The notes beneath the pieces were generated by a model that was not told where the DNA came from, ran no database searches, and saw only the letters and a list, made by a program, of their open reading frames with translations. Both the position numbers and the translations under genes were made by a program. A stretch of 64,000 nucleotides of DNA from an uncultured Eubacteriales bacterium (lineage in GTDB: Bacteria; Bacillota; Clostridia; Oscillospirales; CAG-272). Within the stretch, counting starts at the first letter, position 1. Each line of letters opens with the position of its first letter. Shown piece after piece: positions 1 through 7,927 of the stretch. The stretch lies in NCBI GenBank assembly GCA_934433485.1, contig CAKRZR010000006.1, positions 1 through 64,000 on the forward strand, given 5' to 3'.

Positions 1-702
1 CTTGTGCTCGGCTACCGGGTCGGCGCGAAGCTTCTGTACGCGGACACGCTCCAGTACCATCCGACGGGCGCGGCGTTTCCGGAGCAGATCTTCGGCGCGC
101 TGGTGACGGAAAAGGTGCGTTCTCTCGGCGCGAAGCTCGTCAACCGGGACGGTCGTGTATTCATGCACCCGCTGGAGACCCGTGACGTGGCGGCGGCATC
201 GATCATTCGCGAATGCACCGACCGCGGCGAAGGTGTAGATACCGGCAGCGGACTGGGTGTGTGGCTCGATACCCCGATGATCGAGAAGATCGGCGGCGAA
301 GGCACGATCGAAAAACGGATCCCGGCGATGATGCGTATGTTCGGCAAGTACGGCATCGACATCCGTCGTGAACCGATCCTCGTGTACCCGACGCTGCACT
401 ACCAGAACGGCGGTCTGGATATCCATGTGAACGGCATGTCCACGTGCGTCGAGAATCTGTTTGTCGCGGGTGAAGCCGTCGGCGGTATCCACGGCAGAAA
501 CCGTCTGATGGGCAACTCCCTCCTCGACGTGATCGTATTCGGACGCAACGCCGGACAGAACGCCGCGAAAGCCGCAAAGACGACCACCGTCGGCGCACTC
601 ACCCTCGATCACATCGCAAGGTTCGACCGCGAACGCACGGACGCCGGAATCGAAACGGACGTAGTCAGCCCGAAGCTGCTGCCGGACTACACGAGACGGT
701 AA
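1..702 (+). CDS. Fumarate reductase/succinate dehydrogenase-type flavoprotein, C-terminal part (5' truncated by window)
   Basis: C-terminal 233 residues of an FAD-dependent oxidoreductase of the fumarate reductase/succinate dehydrogenase flavoprotein family; the frame is open at the window edge. Visible family features are the HPTG motif near residue 20 (substrate/FAD region), the YPTLHYQNGG block (usually a catalytic HYxxGG segment), the VAGEAVGGIHGRNRLMGNS block that binds the FAD ADP part, and a following conserved FGRNAG. The protein stops about 50 residues after this block, so it lacks the long C-terminal helical domain of classical FrdA/SdhA and resembles shorter soluble FAD-binding reductases. 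The acceptor or substrate cannot be determined. The next gene is a dicarboxylate/amino-acid exchanger-like transporter, consistent with C4-dicarboxylate metabolism (inference). Confidence 0.85.
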   Translation, partial: LVLGYRVGAKLLYADTLQYHPTGAAFPEQIFGALVTEKVRSLGAKLVNRDGRVFMHPLETRDVAAASIIRECTDRGEGVDTGSGLGVWLDTPMIEKIGGEGTIEKRIPAMMRMFGKYGIDIRREPILVYPTLHYQNGGLDIHVNGMSTCVENLFVAGEAVGGIHGRNRLMGNSLLDVIVFGRNAGQNAAKAAKTTTVGALTLDHIARFDRERTDAGIETDVVSPKLLPDYTRR

Positions 703-766
703 AACGGGAACGGCGATAGTCCCAAATTCTTTCAGGAACAAAAATTAACCGTACCGGAGGTAACCG

Positions 767-2014
767 GTGAGCTGTGAATTTTCACGGCGGGAGACAAATA
801 TGGTATCATTTTCATTGGGCGCGGTCAGCTTTTTGCTGATTTCGGTCTTTATCATTGCCACGCTCGGCTATATGCTCGGGCGCATCACGATCAAGGGCGT
901 ATCGCTTGGCACAGCCGGCGTGTTCATCGTCGCGTTGGTGTACGGCGCGATTTTCGGTCCGGAATTTACGGATCGTATCCGCATCGGCGAGGTGGCGTAC
1001 GCGTCTGAGGCGTTAAAGACCGTCGAAAACCTCGGTCTGATCCTCTTCGTGACCTCTGTCGGCTTCATCGCGGGTCCGAATTTCTTCAAAAACATGAAGA
1101 AGAACTTTAAGTCCTATGTGCTGCTCGGTCTTGTCATTATCCTGACGGGCGGTATCGCGACAGTTGCCTGCGTGTATATTGACAGACTTCTGGAAGCGGG
1201 CAACAACACGGATCCCGGTCAGATCACAGCGATCATCACCGGTATTCTCTCCGGGGCGCTGACCTCGACGCCGGCGTTCTCCGCAACCAAGGAAGCCGTA
1301 CAGCCGGAGTACACGGACGCGGTCACGGTCGGTTACGGCATCGCGTATCTCTTTGGTGTGATTGGCGTCGTGCTGTTCGTACAGCTCATGCCGAAATTCG
1401 TCCATGCCAATATGGATGAAGAACGGAGCAAGCTGACTGCCGTTGACGTGGCGAAGGACGATAAGAAGGTTTCCCGCAAGCTCATCGATATGGACGACTT
1501 CGGTCTGATGCCGTTTGCACTGGCGGCGGTGCTGGGCGTGCTTGTCGGCAGCGTGAAGTTCTTCAAGCTGTTCTCGCTCACCACAACAGGCGGCACGCTT
1601 CTTGCGTCTCTGCTGTTCGGGCATTTCGGACACATCGGACCTGTGAACATCATGCCGCAGAAGAAAACGCTGGAAAACTTCCGCGAATTTGGGCTGATGC
1701 TCTTCCTCATCGGCGCCGGTATCGCGGGCGGTATGAACTTCGTGCGCTACTTTAAGGCGGTGTACTTCCTCTACGGCATCCTCATCACCACGCTGCCGAT
1801 GATCGTCGGCTACTTCGTGGCAAGAAAGGCGCTGAAGATGAGTCTGCTCAACTCCCTCGGCTCCATCACCGGCGGCATGACTTCTACCCCGGCGCTCGGT
1901 ACGCTCATCCACGTAGCCGGCACGGACGACGTTGCCTCCGCCTACGCCGCCACCTACCCGATCGCGCTGATCTCGGTGGTGCTGGTGTCCGAGCTGATCG
2001 TCATATTGTTCTGA
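767..2014 (+). CDS. AspT/YidE-type aspartate-alanine exchanger family membrane transporter
   Basis: Polytopic membrane protein of about 415 residues with the two-repeat architecture of the Asp-Al_Ex family. Each half contains a T-S-T-P-A signature (SGALTSTPAF near residue 165, GGMTSTPALG near residue 380) flanked by hydrophobic helices. A cytoplasmic loop of charged residues (about 220-245) replaces the TrkA-C domains normally found in AspT/YbjL, so it is a short version of the family (usual length about 550). Family members exchange aspartate/alanine or related carboxylates across the cytoplasmic membrane; the substrate here is unknown. The GTG at 767 has GGAGG six bases upstream. An ATG at 800, in frame and preceded by GGGAG six bases upstream, is an equally plausible start and would begin directly at the first helix. 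Confidence 0.85.
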   Translation: MSCEFSRRETNMVSFSLGAVSFLLISVFIIATLGYMLGRITIKGVSLGTAGVFIVALVYGAIFGPEFTDRIRIGEVAYASEALKTVENLGLILFVTSVGFIAGPNFFKNMKKNFKSYVLLGLVIILTGGIATVACVYIDRLLEAGNNTDPGQITAIITGILSGALTSTPAFSATKEAVQPEYTDAVTVGYGIAYLFGVIGVVLFVQLMPKFVHANMDEERSKLTAVDVAKDDKKVSRKLIDMDDFGLMPFALAAVLGVLVGSVKFFKLFSLTTTGGTLLASLLFGHFGHIGPVNIMPQKKTLENFREFGLMLFLIGAGIAGGMNFVRYFKAVYFLYGILITTLPMIVGYFVARKALKMSLLNSLGSITGGMTSTPALGTLIHVAGTDDVASAYAATYPIALISVVLVSELIVILF

Positions 2015-2040
2015 AGGCGGCGCCTTGTCAAAAAATCAAA

Positions 2041-2073
2041 AAGGATTCTCTCCACACGAGGGGATCCTTTTTT
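2041..2073 (+). terminator. Rho-independent terminator
   Basis: A 12-bp stem (arms 2041-2052 and 2058-2069, two G-T wobbles) is followed by a T run. It lies just after the AspT-like gene and separates it from the glycan-degradation genes. Confidence 0.85.
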
Positions 2074-2084
2074 CGTCCATGCTC

Positions 2085-2113
2085 TTGACAAATCCCGGCG
2101 GATGTGGTATCGT
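2085..2113 (+). promoter_or_regulatory. Sigma-A promoter for the beta-helix/GH95 operon
   Basis: TTGACA (2085-2090), 17-bp spacer, TATCGT (2108-2113); transcription would start near 2120, about 26 bases before the ATG of the beta-helix protein. Confidence 0.65.
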
Positions 2114-2145
2114 ATTGACAAATCCACCTGTATGAGGATACCAAT

Positions 2146-3588
2146 ATGCAAACCTATCTCACCTACGAGCAGTTCGGTGCGGTCGGCGACGGCGTGGCAG
2201 ACGATATGCCCGCGATCGTTCGGACCCACGCGGAGGCAAACCGGCAGGGACTCCCGGTGCGCGCGTGTGACCATGCCCTGTACCGGATCGCGAACCGTTC
2301 CGCCACCGCCGAGATCGGCACCGATACCGATTGGGGCGACGCCTCCTTTGTGATCGACGACCAGGATCTGGACCGCCATGACACGCCGGTGTTCCATGTG
2401 AAGTCGCTGACCGTGATCGAGGCGCCGTTTGCGATCGATTCCCTGCGCTATGGACAGACGCACATCGAAAATCTGACGGGGAAAGAATTGTTCGTGCGCG
2501 TGTGGAACGACGAGCATACCGACTACATCCGCTACGGCGGCAATCAGGACGACGGTACCGCACGGTACGACTGTCTCAACATCGCGTCGGACGGTACGCT
2601 GTCTACCCCGGTTTCGTTCGACTTTGATAAGATCACCCGCGTATACGCCGAAACTGTGGACACGGATACGCTGACGCTCTCCGGCGGTCATTTCACCACC
2701 ATTGCGAATCGGTGTGAATCGCGCTACAACTACCACAACCGCGGGATCACCGTGGACAGGAGCCGCGTACGGATCCATGGACTGACCCATGCCGTGACGG
2801 GGGAACTCGAACACGGCGCACCGTACAATGGATTTCTTATCATCGCCGGATGCGCGCATGTCACCGTGGAAGACTGCGTATTCTGTGCGCACCGGACATA
2901 CTATACCATGGGTTCCGGCGGCGTGACCGTTCCGATGGGGACATACGACATCGGCTTCTCCTCCGCCATCGATATCACGTTCCGCAACTGCCGCCAGACC
3001 ACGGACATCACCGACCGTGCGTACTGGGGGCTGATCGGCTCGAACAATTGCCGCCAGATTACCATTGAGGACTGCACCTTCTCCCGCTTTGACGCGCACA
3101 TGGGCGTAACGGACTGCACGATCCGCCGCACCAATCTCGGCTGGATGGGTATCACCGCCATCGGCTTCGGCACGTTCACGTTGGAGAACGTCACCTCCTA
3201 CGGCAACTGGTTTGTCGATCTGCGCGAGGATTTCGGCTGCTCGTGGCGCGGAAAATTTGTGATTCGGGACTGCACGTGGCACTGCCGGGGCAAGCTCCAT
3301 CCGCTATTCCGTGCGATGAATCCGGGGGTACACGATTTCGGCTACGAATGCGTGCTGCCGGACGTGGAGATCGACGGCTTCACGGTGACTGGCGCGGAGG
3401 ATGCGGGAGCGCTTCCTGTGTACACCGATCCGGATTTCGGCAGAGAACGGGGCGGCTATCCCATGCGACTGCCGAGGAACGTAACGGTGCGCGGTAAGAT
3501 TCACGGCGCGACGCAGGTGACGCTGTGCAGCACACCGAATCGGATGGCGGAGACGCGTTTTACGACGGAATACACGACAGAAGCATAG
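2146..3588 (+). CDS. Right-handed beta-helix (pectate-lyase-like fold) protein
   Basis: 480-residue protein that opens with a YEQFGAVGDGVADDMPA block, the N-terminal cap typical of pectin-lyase-like/GH28-type beta-helix proteins, followed by repeated short beta-strand turns (VEDCVF, TFRNC, TIEDCTF, TLENVTSYG) spaced about 20-25 residues as in a parallel beta-helix. No signal peptide is evident, so it probably acts in the cytoplasm. No catalytic triad of a named family could be assigned, so it could be a polysaccharide lyase, a glycoside hydrolase or an epimerase. The ATG has GAGG eight bases upstream. It is followed after 13 bases by the GH95 gene, so the two are probably cotranscribed and act on the same glycan. 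Confidence 0.75.
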   Translation: MQTYLTYEQFGAVGDGVADDMPAIVRTHAEANRQGLPVRACDHALYRIANRSATAEIGTDTDWGDASFVIDDQDLDRHDTPVFHVKSLTVIEAPFAIDSLRYGQTHIENLTGKELFVRVWNDEHTDYIRYGGNQDDGTARYDCLNIASDGTLSTPVSFDFDKITRVYAETVDTDTLTLSGGHFTTIANRCESRYNYHNRGITVDRSRVRIHGLTHAVTGELEHGAPYNGFLIIAGCAHVTVEDCVFCAHRTYYTMGSGGVTVPMGTYDIGFSSAIDITFRNCRQTTDITDRAYWGLIGSNNCRQITIEDCTFSRFDAHMGVTDCTIRRTNLGWMGITAIGFGTFTLENVTSYGNWFVDLREDFGCSWRGKFVIRDCTWHCRGKLHPLFRAMNPGVHDFGYECVLPDVEIDGFTVTGAEDAGALPVYTDPDFGRERGGYPMRLPRNVTVRGKIHGATQVTLCSTPNRMAETRFTTEYTTEA

Positions 3589-3601
3589 TCAAGGAGGGTA
3601 T

Positions 3602-5908
3602 ATGCGATACGAATTATGGTACAACGCCCCGGCTCCGACCATCGGCGACGAACTGCGGGTGAATGAGGGCTCGCTCGACCCGAACGACGGCTGGGAAAAG
3701 TGGTCGCTCCCGATCGGCTGCGGCTGGTTCGGGGCAAATGTATTCGGCAGAACGACGGCGGAGCGGATTCAGATCACGGAAAATTCCCTCGTCACGCGCC
3801 GCTTTACGGGAACGATCCAGCGCAACAACGGCGGGGTCGCGAATTTCGCGGAGCTGTTTCTCGATTTCGGGCACGAAAACGTGTCGGACTACCGGCGCAG
3901 TCTCGATCTGTCCACGGCGATTGCGAAAACGGAATATACCTGGGACGGCGTGCGGTACACGAGAGAGGTATTCGCGTCCTATCCCGACCGGGCGCTCGTT
4001 GTGGGGATCACCGCGTCCAAGCCCGGCGCACTGTCGTTTTTCTTTCGTCCGGAGCTTCCGTTTGGCGGTCGGGACAGGGAGGACACCTATCGGACGACAG
4101 AGAGAAACACGATCACACTGGGCGGCGTCTACGGCGAATACCGCGTGCGCTTTTCGGCGGCGTTCCGGCTCTTTGTGACCGGCGGACAGACCTGTACGGA
4201 ACCGGGCGGCATTCGCGTCACCGGTGCGGACCGGGCGTACATCGTCGCGGCGTTCGGCACGAATTACCGTCTGTCGTCCCATGTGTTCACGGCTCCCGCG
4301 GCGGAAAAGCTCGCCGGGAACCCCGATCCGTATCCGACCGTACAGGCGAGACTGGACGCGGCGTCGGCAAAATCCTATGAGACGCTGCGCAAACGGCACA
4401 TCGCGGATTACGGCGCGCTTTTTGGCAGAGTTTCGCTCGATCTCGGGGAAGACATGCCGACCGACACACCGACGGACGCGCTGCTCAAAAAGGTGCAGGA
4501 CGGCGGGGAGGATCGCTATCTGGAGGCGCTCTATTTCCAGTACGGCAGATACCTGCTTTTATCCTCCGCCAGACCGGGTACATTGCCGCCCCATCTGCAG
4601 GGGATCTGGAACCGGTACGACGCGCCACCGTGGGGAAGTGGCTATTGGCACAACATCAACATCCAGATGAACTACTGGCCGGCGTTTGTGACCGCGATCC
4701 CGGAGACGTTCGCGGCGTATATCGATTTCGCGAAAGCCTATCGCGACGCGGCGGAGCACTCGGCGGATCACTATATCGGCTCGCTGTATCCGGACAGGCT
4801 GTCGCAGAAAAAGGGCGGCAACGGTTGGGCGATCGGCACCGCGGCATGGCCGTACGTCGTCGAGGGTATATCGACCGGCTCCCATTCCGGTCCGGGCACC
4901 GGCGCGTTTACGACGCAGCTTTTCTGGGACGCGTACGCGTTTTCGGAGGATACGGCGCTGCTTTCCGATTTTGTGTACCCGAGTCTGTACGGGATGGCAA
5001 CATTCCTCGAAAAGACCCTTGTCCTGCGCGACGGACACTGGCTCGTGGAGCATTCCGCATCGCCGGAGCAGCCGATCGTCGGCGAGGGATACAAGTGGAA
5101 CGACTACTACCACACCTGCGGCTGCACCTTTGACCAGTCCATGGTCTGGGAATGCTTCACGGAGACTCTGCGCGCGGCGGAGATTCTGGGGATCACGGAC
5201 GATCCGTTCCTCGATGTGCTGCGCGAAAAGCTGCCTGCGCTCGATCCGATTCAGATCGGCGCGGACGGACAGATCAAGGAATTTCGCGAGGAGACGCACT
5301 ATGGCGAGATCGGCGAACCCCATCATCGGCACATCTCCCACTTAGTCGGCGCGTATCCGGGTACGCTCATCACGAAAAAGACGCCGGAATGGCTGCACGC
5401 GGTCGAAAAAACGCTCGATTTCCGCGGCGACAAATCGACCGGCTGGGCAATGGCGCACCGACTGACCACGTGGGCGCGCACCGGAAACGGCAGACGCGCG
5501 TACATGCTCTATCACCAGCTGCTCGCGACAGGCACCATGCCGAATCTGTGGGACACGCATCCGCCGTTCCAGATCGACGGAAATCTAGGCGGCTGCGCGG
5601 GGGTCGCGGAGATGCTTTTGCAGAGCCAGACCGGGGAAATCGACATTCTCCCGACACTGCCGCCGCAATGGACGCGTGGCTCGTTCCGCGGTCTGCGTGC
5701 GAGAGGGGCGATCTCCGTGGACGCGGCATGGGAAAACGGCATTCTGACGGAAGCGGCGGTCACACCGGATCACGACCGTGAAATCCGACTGTGCGGTGAG
5801 AACTGGCACGTCACGCTGGATGGTGTGCCGATCCCGACACATACCGTCGACGACAATACCGTGTTCGCGGCGGACGGCGGCAAAACCTATACGCTGCGAC
5901 AGGCATAA
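3602..5908 (+). CDS. Glycoside hydrolase family 95 (alpha-L-fucosidase-like)
   Basis: 768-residue enzyme with the GH95 layout: N-terminal beta domain (WSLPIGCGWFGANVFG near residue 35), a linker, and an (alpha/alpha)6 barrel. Within the barrel, HNINIQMNYWPA (near 350) carries the paired asparagines that assist the base, SASPEQ (near 485) is the place of the acid glutamate, HRHISHLVGAYPG (near 580) is conserved, and PPFQIDGNLGG (near 660) carries the catalytic aspartate. Family members remove alpha-1,2-L-fucose or the related L-galactose from glycans by inversion. There is no signal peptide, so it probably works on imported oligosaccharides in the cytoplasm. AGGAGGG lies just upstream of the ATG. 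It is the second gene of a two-gene operon and is followed by a terminator. Confidence 0.92.
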   Translation: MRYELWYNAPAPTIGDELRVNEGSLDPNDGWEKWSLPIGCGWFGANVFGRTTAERIQITENSLVTRRFTGTIQRNNGGVANFAELFLDFGHENVSDYRRSLDLSTAIAKTEYTWDGVRYTREVFASYPDRALVVGITASKPGALSFFFRPELPFGGRDREDTYRTTERNTITLGGVYGEYRVRFSAAFRLFVTGGQTCTEPGGIRVTGADRAYIVAAFGTNYRLSSHVFTAPAAEKLAGNPDPYPTVQARLDAASAKSYETLRKRHIADYGALFGRVSLDLGEDMPTDTPTDALLKKVQDGGEDRYLEALYFQYGRYLLLSSARPGTLPPHLQGIWNRYDAPPWGSGYWHNINIQMNYWPAFVTAIPETFAAYIDFAKAYRDAAEHSADHYIGSLYPDRLSQKKGGNGWAIGTAAWPYVVEGISTGSHSGPGTGAFTTQLFWDAYAFSEDTALLSDFVYPSLYGMATFLEKTLVLRDGHWLVEHSASPEQPIVGEGYKWNDYYHTCGCTFDQSMVWECFTETLRAAEILGITDDPFLDVLREKLPALDPIQIGADGQIKEFREETHYGEIGEPHHRHISHLVGAYPGTLITKKTPEWLHAVEKTLDFRGDKSTGWAMAHRLTTWARTGNGRRAYMLYHQLLATGTMPNLWDTHPPFQIDGNLGGCAGVAEMLLQSQTGEIDILPTLPPQWTRGSFRGLRARGAISVDAAWENGILTEAAVTPDHDREIRLCGENWHVTLDGVPIPTHTVDDNTVFAADGGKTYTLRQA

Positions 5909-5912
5909 ACAA

Positions 5913-5948
5913 AAGCGGAGGGAACCGGGCGTTCTCTCCGCTTTTTTT
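5913..5948 (+). terminator. Rho-independent terminator after GH95 gene
   Basis: AAAGCGGAG pairs with CTCCGCTTT and is followed by a seven-T run, immediately after the GH95 stop codon. Confidence 0.85.
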
Positions 5949-5970
5949 GCGCGACAATTGTCGCCATTTA

Positions 5971-5999
5971 TTGACTTTCGCATTTCTCTTTGCTATACT
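5971..5999 (+). promoter_or_regulatory. Sigma-A promoter for first solute-binding protein
   Basis: TTGACT (5971-5976), 17-bp spacer, TATACT (5994-5999). It excludes an upstream in-frame codon at 5947 as translation start and supports the ATG at 6040. Confidence 0.75.
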
Positions 6000-6039
6000 A
6001 TATAGGAGAAAAAACAAGCAAACGAAAGGATACACGCCA

Positions 6040-7512
6040 ATGAAAAAGACGATCAGCTTTCTGCTTCTCTGCGCGATGCTCTGTGCCGCCGCGGGATGCG
6101 CCTCTGATTCCGGTTCCGATACGCCCGATACGACCGGAAACGCCGATGCCACTGCCGATACCACGCCTGCCGAAACGGAGACGGAGAAAATTCTCCCCGA
6201 TCTGCCGGAGCGCGATTTTGAGGGATACACGTTCCGCGGAATGACGAAGGGTACGGCAAGCAGCCATTGGTCCTCGCGCGATTTCTACGCGGAGGAGATC
6301 ACGGGAGAGGCCATCAACGACGCGGTGTACAACCGGAACGCAACGGTCGGAGAAAAGTACAACTTCAAGATGGAGGAGCTTGGCGCGGAATCCGGCGATC
6401 CGGTCTCCGACGCGCGCAAGGCGGTGCAGGCGGGCGAGAACTCCTTTGACGTGATCTTAGCCGGAAACAGCATCAATCCGATGATCACGGACGGCATGCT
6501 TCTCGACCTGAACGCCATGCCGTACATGGATATGACGCGCCCGTGGTACGACCAGAACGCAAACGAATCGCTTTCCATCGGACACAAGCTGTTCGTGTCC
6601 TGCGGCGAGCTGAACATCATGGACAACGACGCGACCTGGAGCATCCTCTTCAACAAGGCGATGGCGGAGGATCTGGGGTTTGACAGCTTCTACGACATGG
6701 TCAAAGCGGGCACCTGGACGCAGGATGTGCTGCTCTCCGCGATGGAGGCGGCGTCCATTGACTTAAACGGCGACGGTCAGCGCGACGCTGCGGACCAGTG
6801 GGGCAACGTCGGCGAGGGCTTTGACGTGATGGGCTACATGATCGGCGCGGGCGCACGGTGCTTCACGAAGGATGCGGACGATATGCCGGTGTTCGACGCA
6901 CTGTCGGAGCGGTACGTGGACGCGTACGCAAAGGCAAGCGCCATCAACGACAACACGGACATCTGCCTCACGATCACCAAGGCTGGGGGCAACTGGGATG
7001 TGCTCGATAACGTATTTACGGAGGGACGGTGCCTGTTCTCGTACGTCGGACTGAACCGGGTCACGCTGTTCCGGGATATGGAAGCCGATTTCGGAATCCT
7101 GCCCACGCCGAAGTTTGACGAAGCGCAGGAGGAATACCACAACGTCGTCAGCACCTGGGGTGCGAATTTCTTTGCGGTACCGAAGACGACGGAGGACATG
7201 GAGCGCACGGGCATCATTCTGGAGGCGCTGTCTGCGGAATCCATGTACACGCTGACCCCGGCGTACTACGATGTGACGCTGAAGACCAAGGCGGCGCGCG
7301 ATGAGAAATCCTCCGCGATGCTCGATATTATCTTCGCCTCCCGCGTCTTTGAGCTGGGCAACTTCTACGGCTGGGGCGGCATCTTCGATCTCCCCGGCTC
7401 GCAGTCCGCGGCAGGCAAAACGGACATCGTTTCCGCCGTCGAGGGCAAGATGAAAACCGTCAACGCCGCGATGGAAAAGACCATCAACGCCGTATTGGAA
7501 AATACGCAGTGA
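6040..7512 (+). CDS. Extracellular solute-binding lipoprotein (carbohydrate ABC type)
   Basis: 490-residue lipoprotein. The signal peptide MKKTISFLLLCAMLCAAAGC ends in an AAGC lipobox, followed by an S/T/D/E-rich linker, then the two-lobe solute-binding domain of family 1 (sugar-type). Shared paralogue blocks include GEAINDAVYNRN, an EF-hand-like loop (D-x-N-x-D-G, near residue 245), DFGILPTPKFDE and AYYDVTLKTKAARDE. The in-frame upstream extension to 5947 lies before the promoter's start point and is not translated; GAAAGGA precedes the chosen ATG. No permease or ATPase gene is adjacent, so it must work with components encoded elsewhere. It is one of five intact paralogues in the window. Ligand unknown; the GH95 neighbour suggests fucose-containing oligosaccharide products. 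Confidence 0.88.
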   Translation: MKKTISFLLLCAMLCAAAGCASDSGSDTPDTTGNADATADTTPAETETEKILPDLPERDFEGYTFRGMTKGTASSHWSSRDFYAEEITGEAINDAVYNRNATVGEKYNFKMEELGAESGDPVSDARKAVQAGENSFDVILAGNSINPMITDGMLLDLNAMPYMDMTRPWYDQNANESLSIGHKLFVSCGELNIMDNDATWSILFNKAMAEDLGFDSFYDMVKAGTWTQDVLLSAMEAASIDLNGDGQRDAADQWGNVGEGFDVMGYMIGAGARCFTKDADDMPVFDALSERYVDAYAKASAINDNTDICLTITKAGGNWDVLDNVFTEGRCLFSYVGLNRVTLFRDMEADFGILPTPKFDEAQEEYHNVVSTWGANFFAVPKTTEDMERTGIILEALSAESMYTLTPAYYDVTLKTKAARDEKSSAMLDIIFASRVFELGNFYGWGGIFDLPGSQSAAGKTDIVSAVEGKMKTVNAAMEKTINAVLENTQ

Positions 7513-7532
7513 CGCAACATACATAAGCAAAA

Positions 7533-7580
7533 ACACCCCCGGAGAACGCCGACACGGTATCCTCCGGGGGTGTGATTTTT
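7533..7580. terminator. Bidirectional terminator between convergent genes
   Basis: A perfect 12-bp stem (7533-7544 with 7562-7573) has T runs on both strands, serving the solute-binding protein from the left and the small membrane protein gene from the right. Confidence 0.85.
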
Positions 7581-7596
7581 AGCTGTTTCCTGTGTG

Positions 7597-7639
7597 GAAA
7601 GTTCTTGCCGAGCTTCTTTCAAGAAGCGACCGTTCCCTC
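7597..7639 (+). repeat. Dispersed intergenic repeat, copy 1 (short)
   Basis: Shortest copy of the repeat family: AAAGTTCTTGCCGAGCT, a GCTTCTTTCAAGAAGC hairpin (7612-7627), then GCGACCGTTCCCTC. It lies at the 3' end of the minus-strand gene that ends at 7649. Confidence 0.6.
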
Positions 7640-7648
7640 AATCTGTCG

Positions 7649-7861
7649 TTATTCCCATTCGCGCGTGGTGGCGAAGGTGTGCAGCAGGAGCAGGGCGCCG
7701 GAGATGGCGGTGGAGAGAACCACCTTGCATGGCGCCATGTGGGCGAGCGTTTCCGCGATGGTGTGCGTGTGCCCCTGCATGCCCGGAATAAAGCAGAACG
7801 CGAGATAGCAGACGGCGCAGAGCGTGAGAAATACAAGAATCTGGGTGAGCGCTTTTTTCAT
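7649..7861 (-). CDS. Small two-helix membrane protein, unknown function
   Basis: 70-residue protein with a first hydrophobic helix (ILVFLTLCAVCYLAFCFIP), a short loop with histidines (HTHTIAETLAH) and a second helix (VVLSTAISGALLLLHTF). I do not recognise a family. The start is well supported by AAAAGGAGGG seven bases upstream of the ATG. It lies 66 bases downstream of the large lipoprotein gene on the same strand, so the two are probably cotranscribed. Confidence 0.65.
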   Translation of the reverse strand: MKKALTQILVFLTLCAVCYLAFCFIPGMQGHTHTIAETLAHMAPCKVVLSTAISGALLLLHTFATTREWE

Positions 7862-7927
7862 GATGGTTCCCTCCTTTTCGGGATGTCAAATCGTTTTGTT
7901 TACTGTAAAACAGATTTTGCGCCTGCT

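Noticed and set aside
1954..3300. A 448-codon minus-strand frame
   Set aside because: Antisense to the beta-helix gene, crosses the terminator and promoter, and has no recognisable domain.
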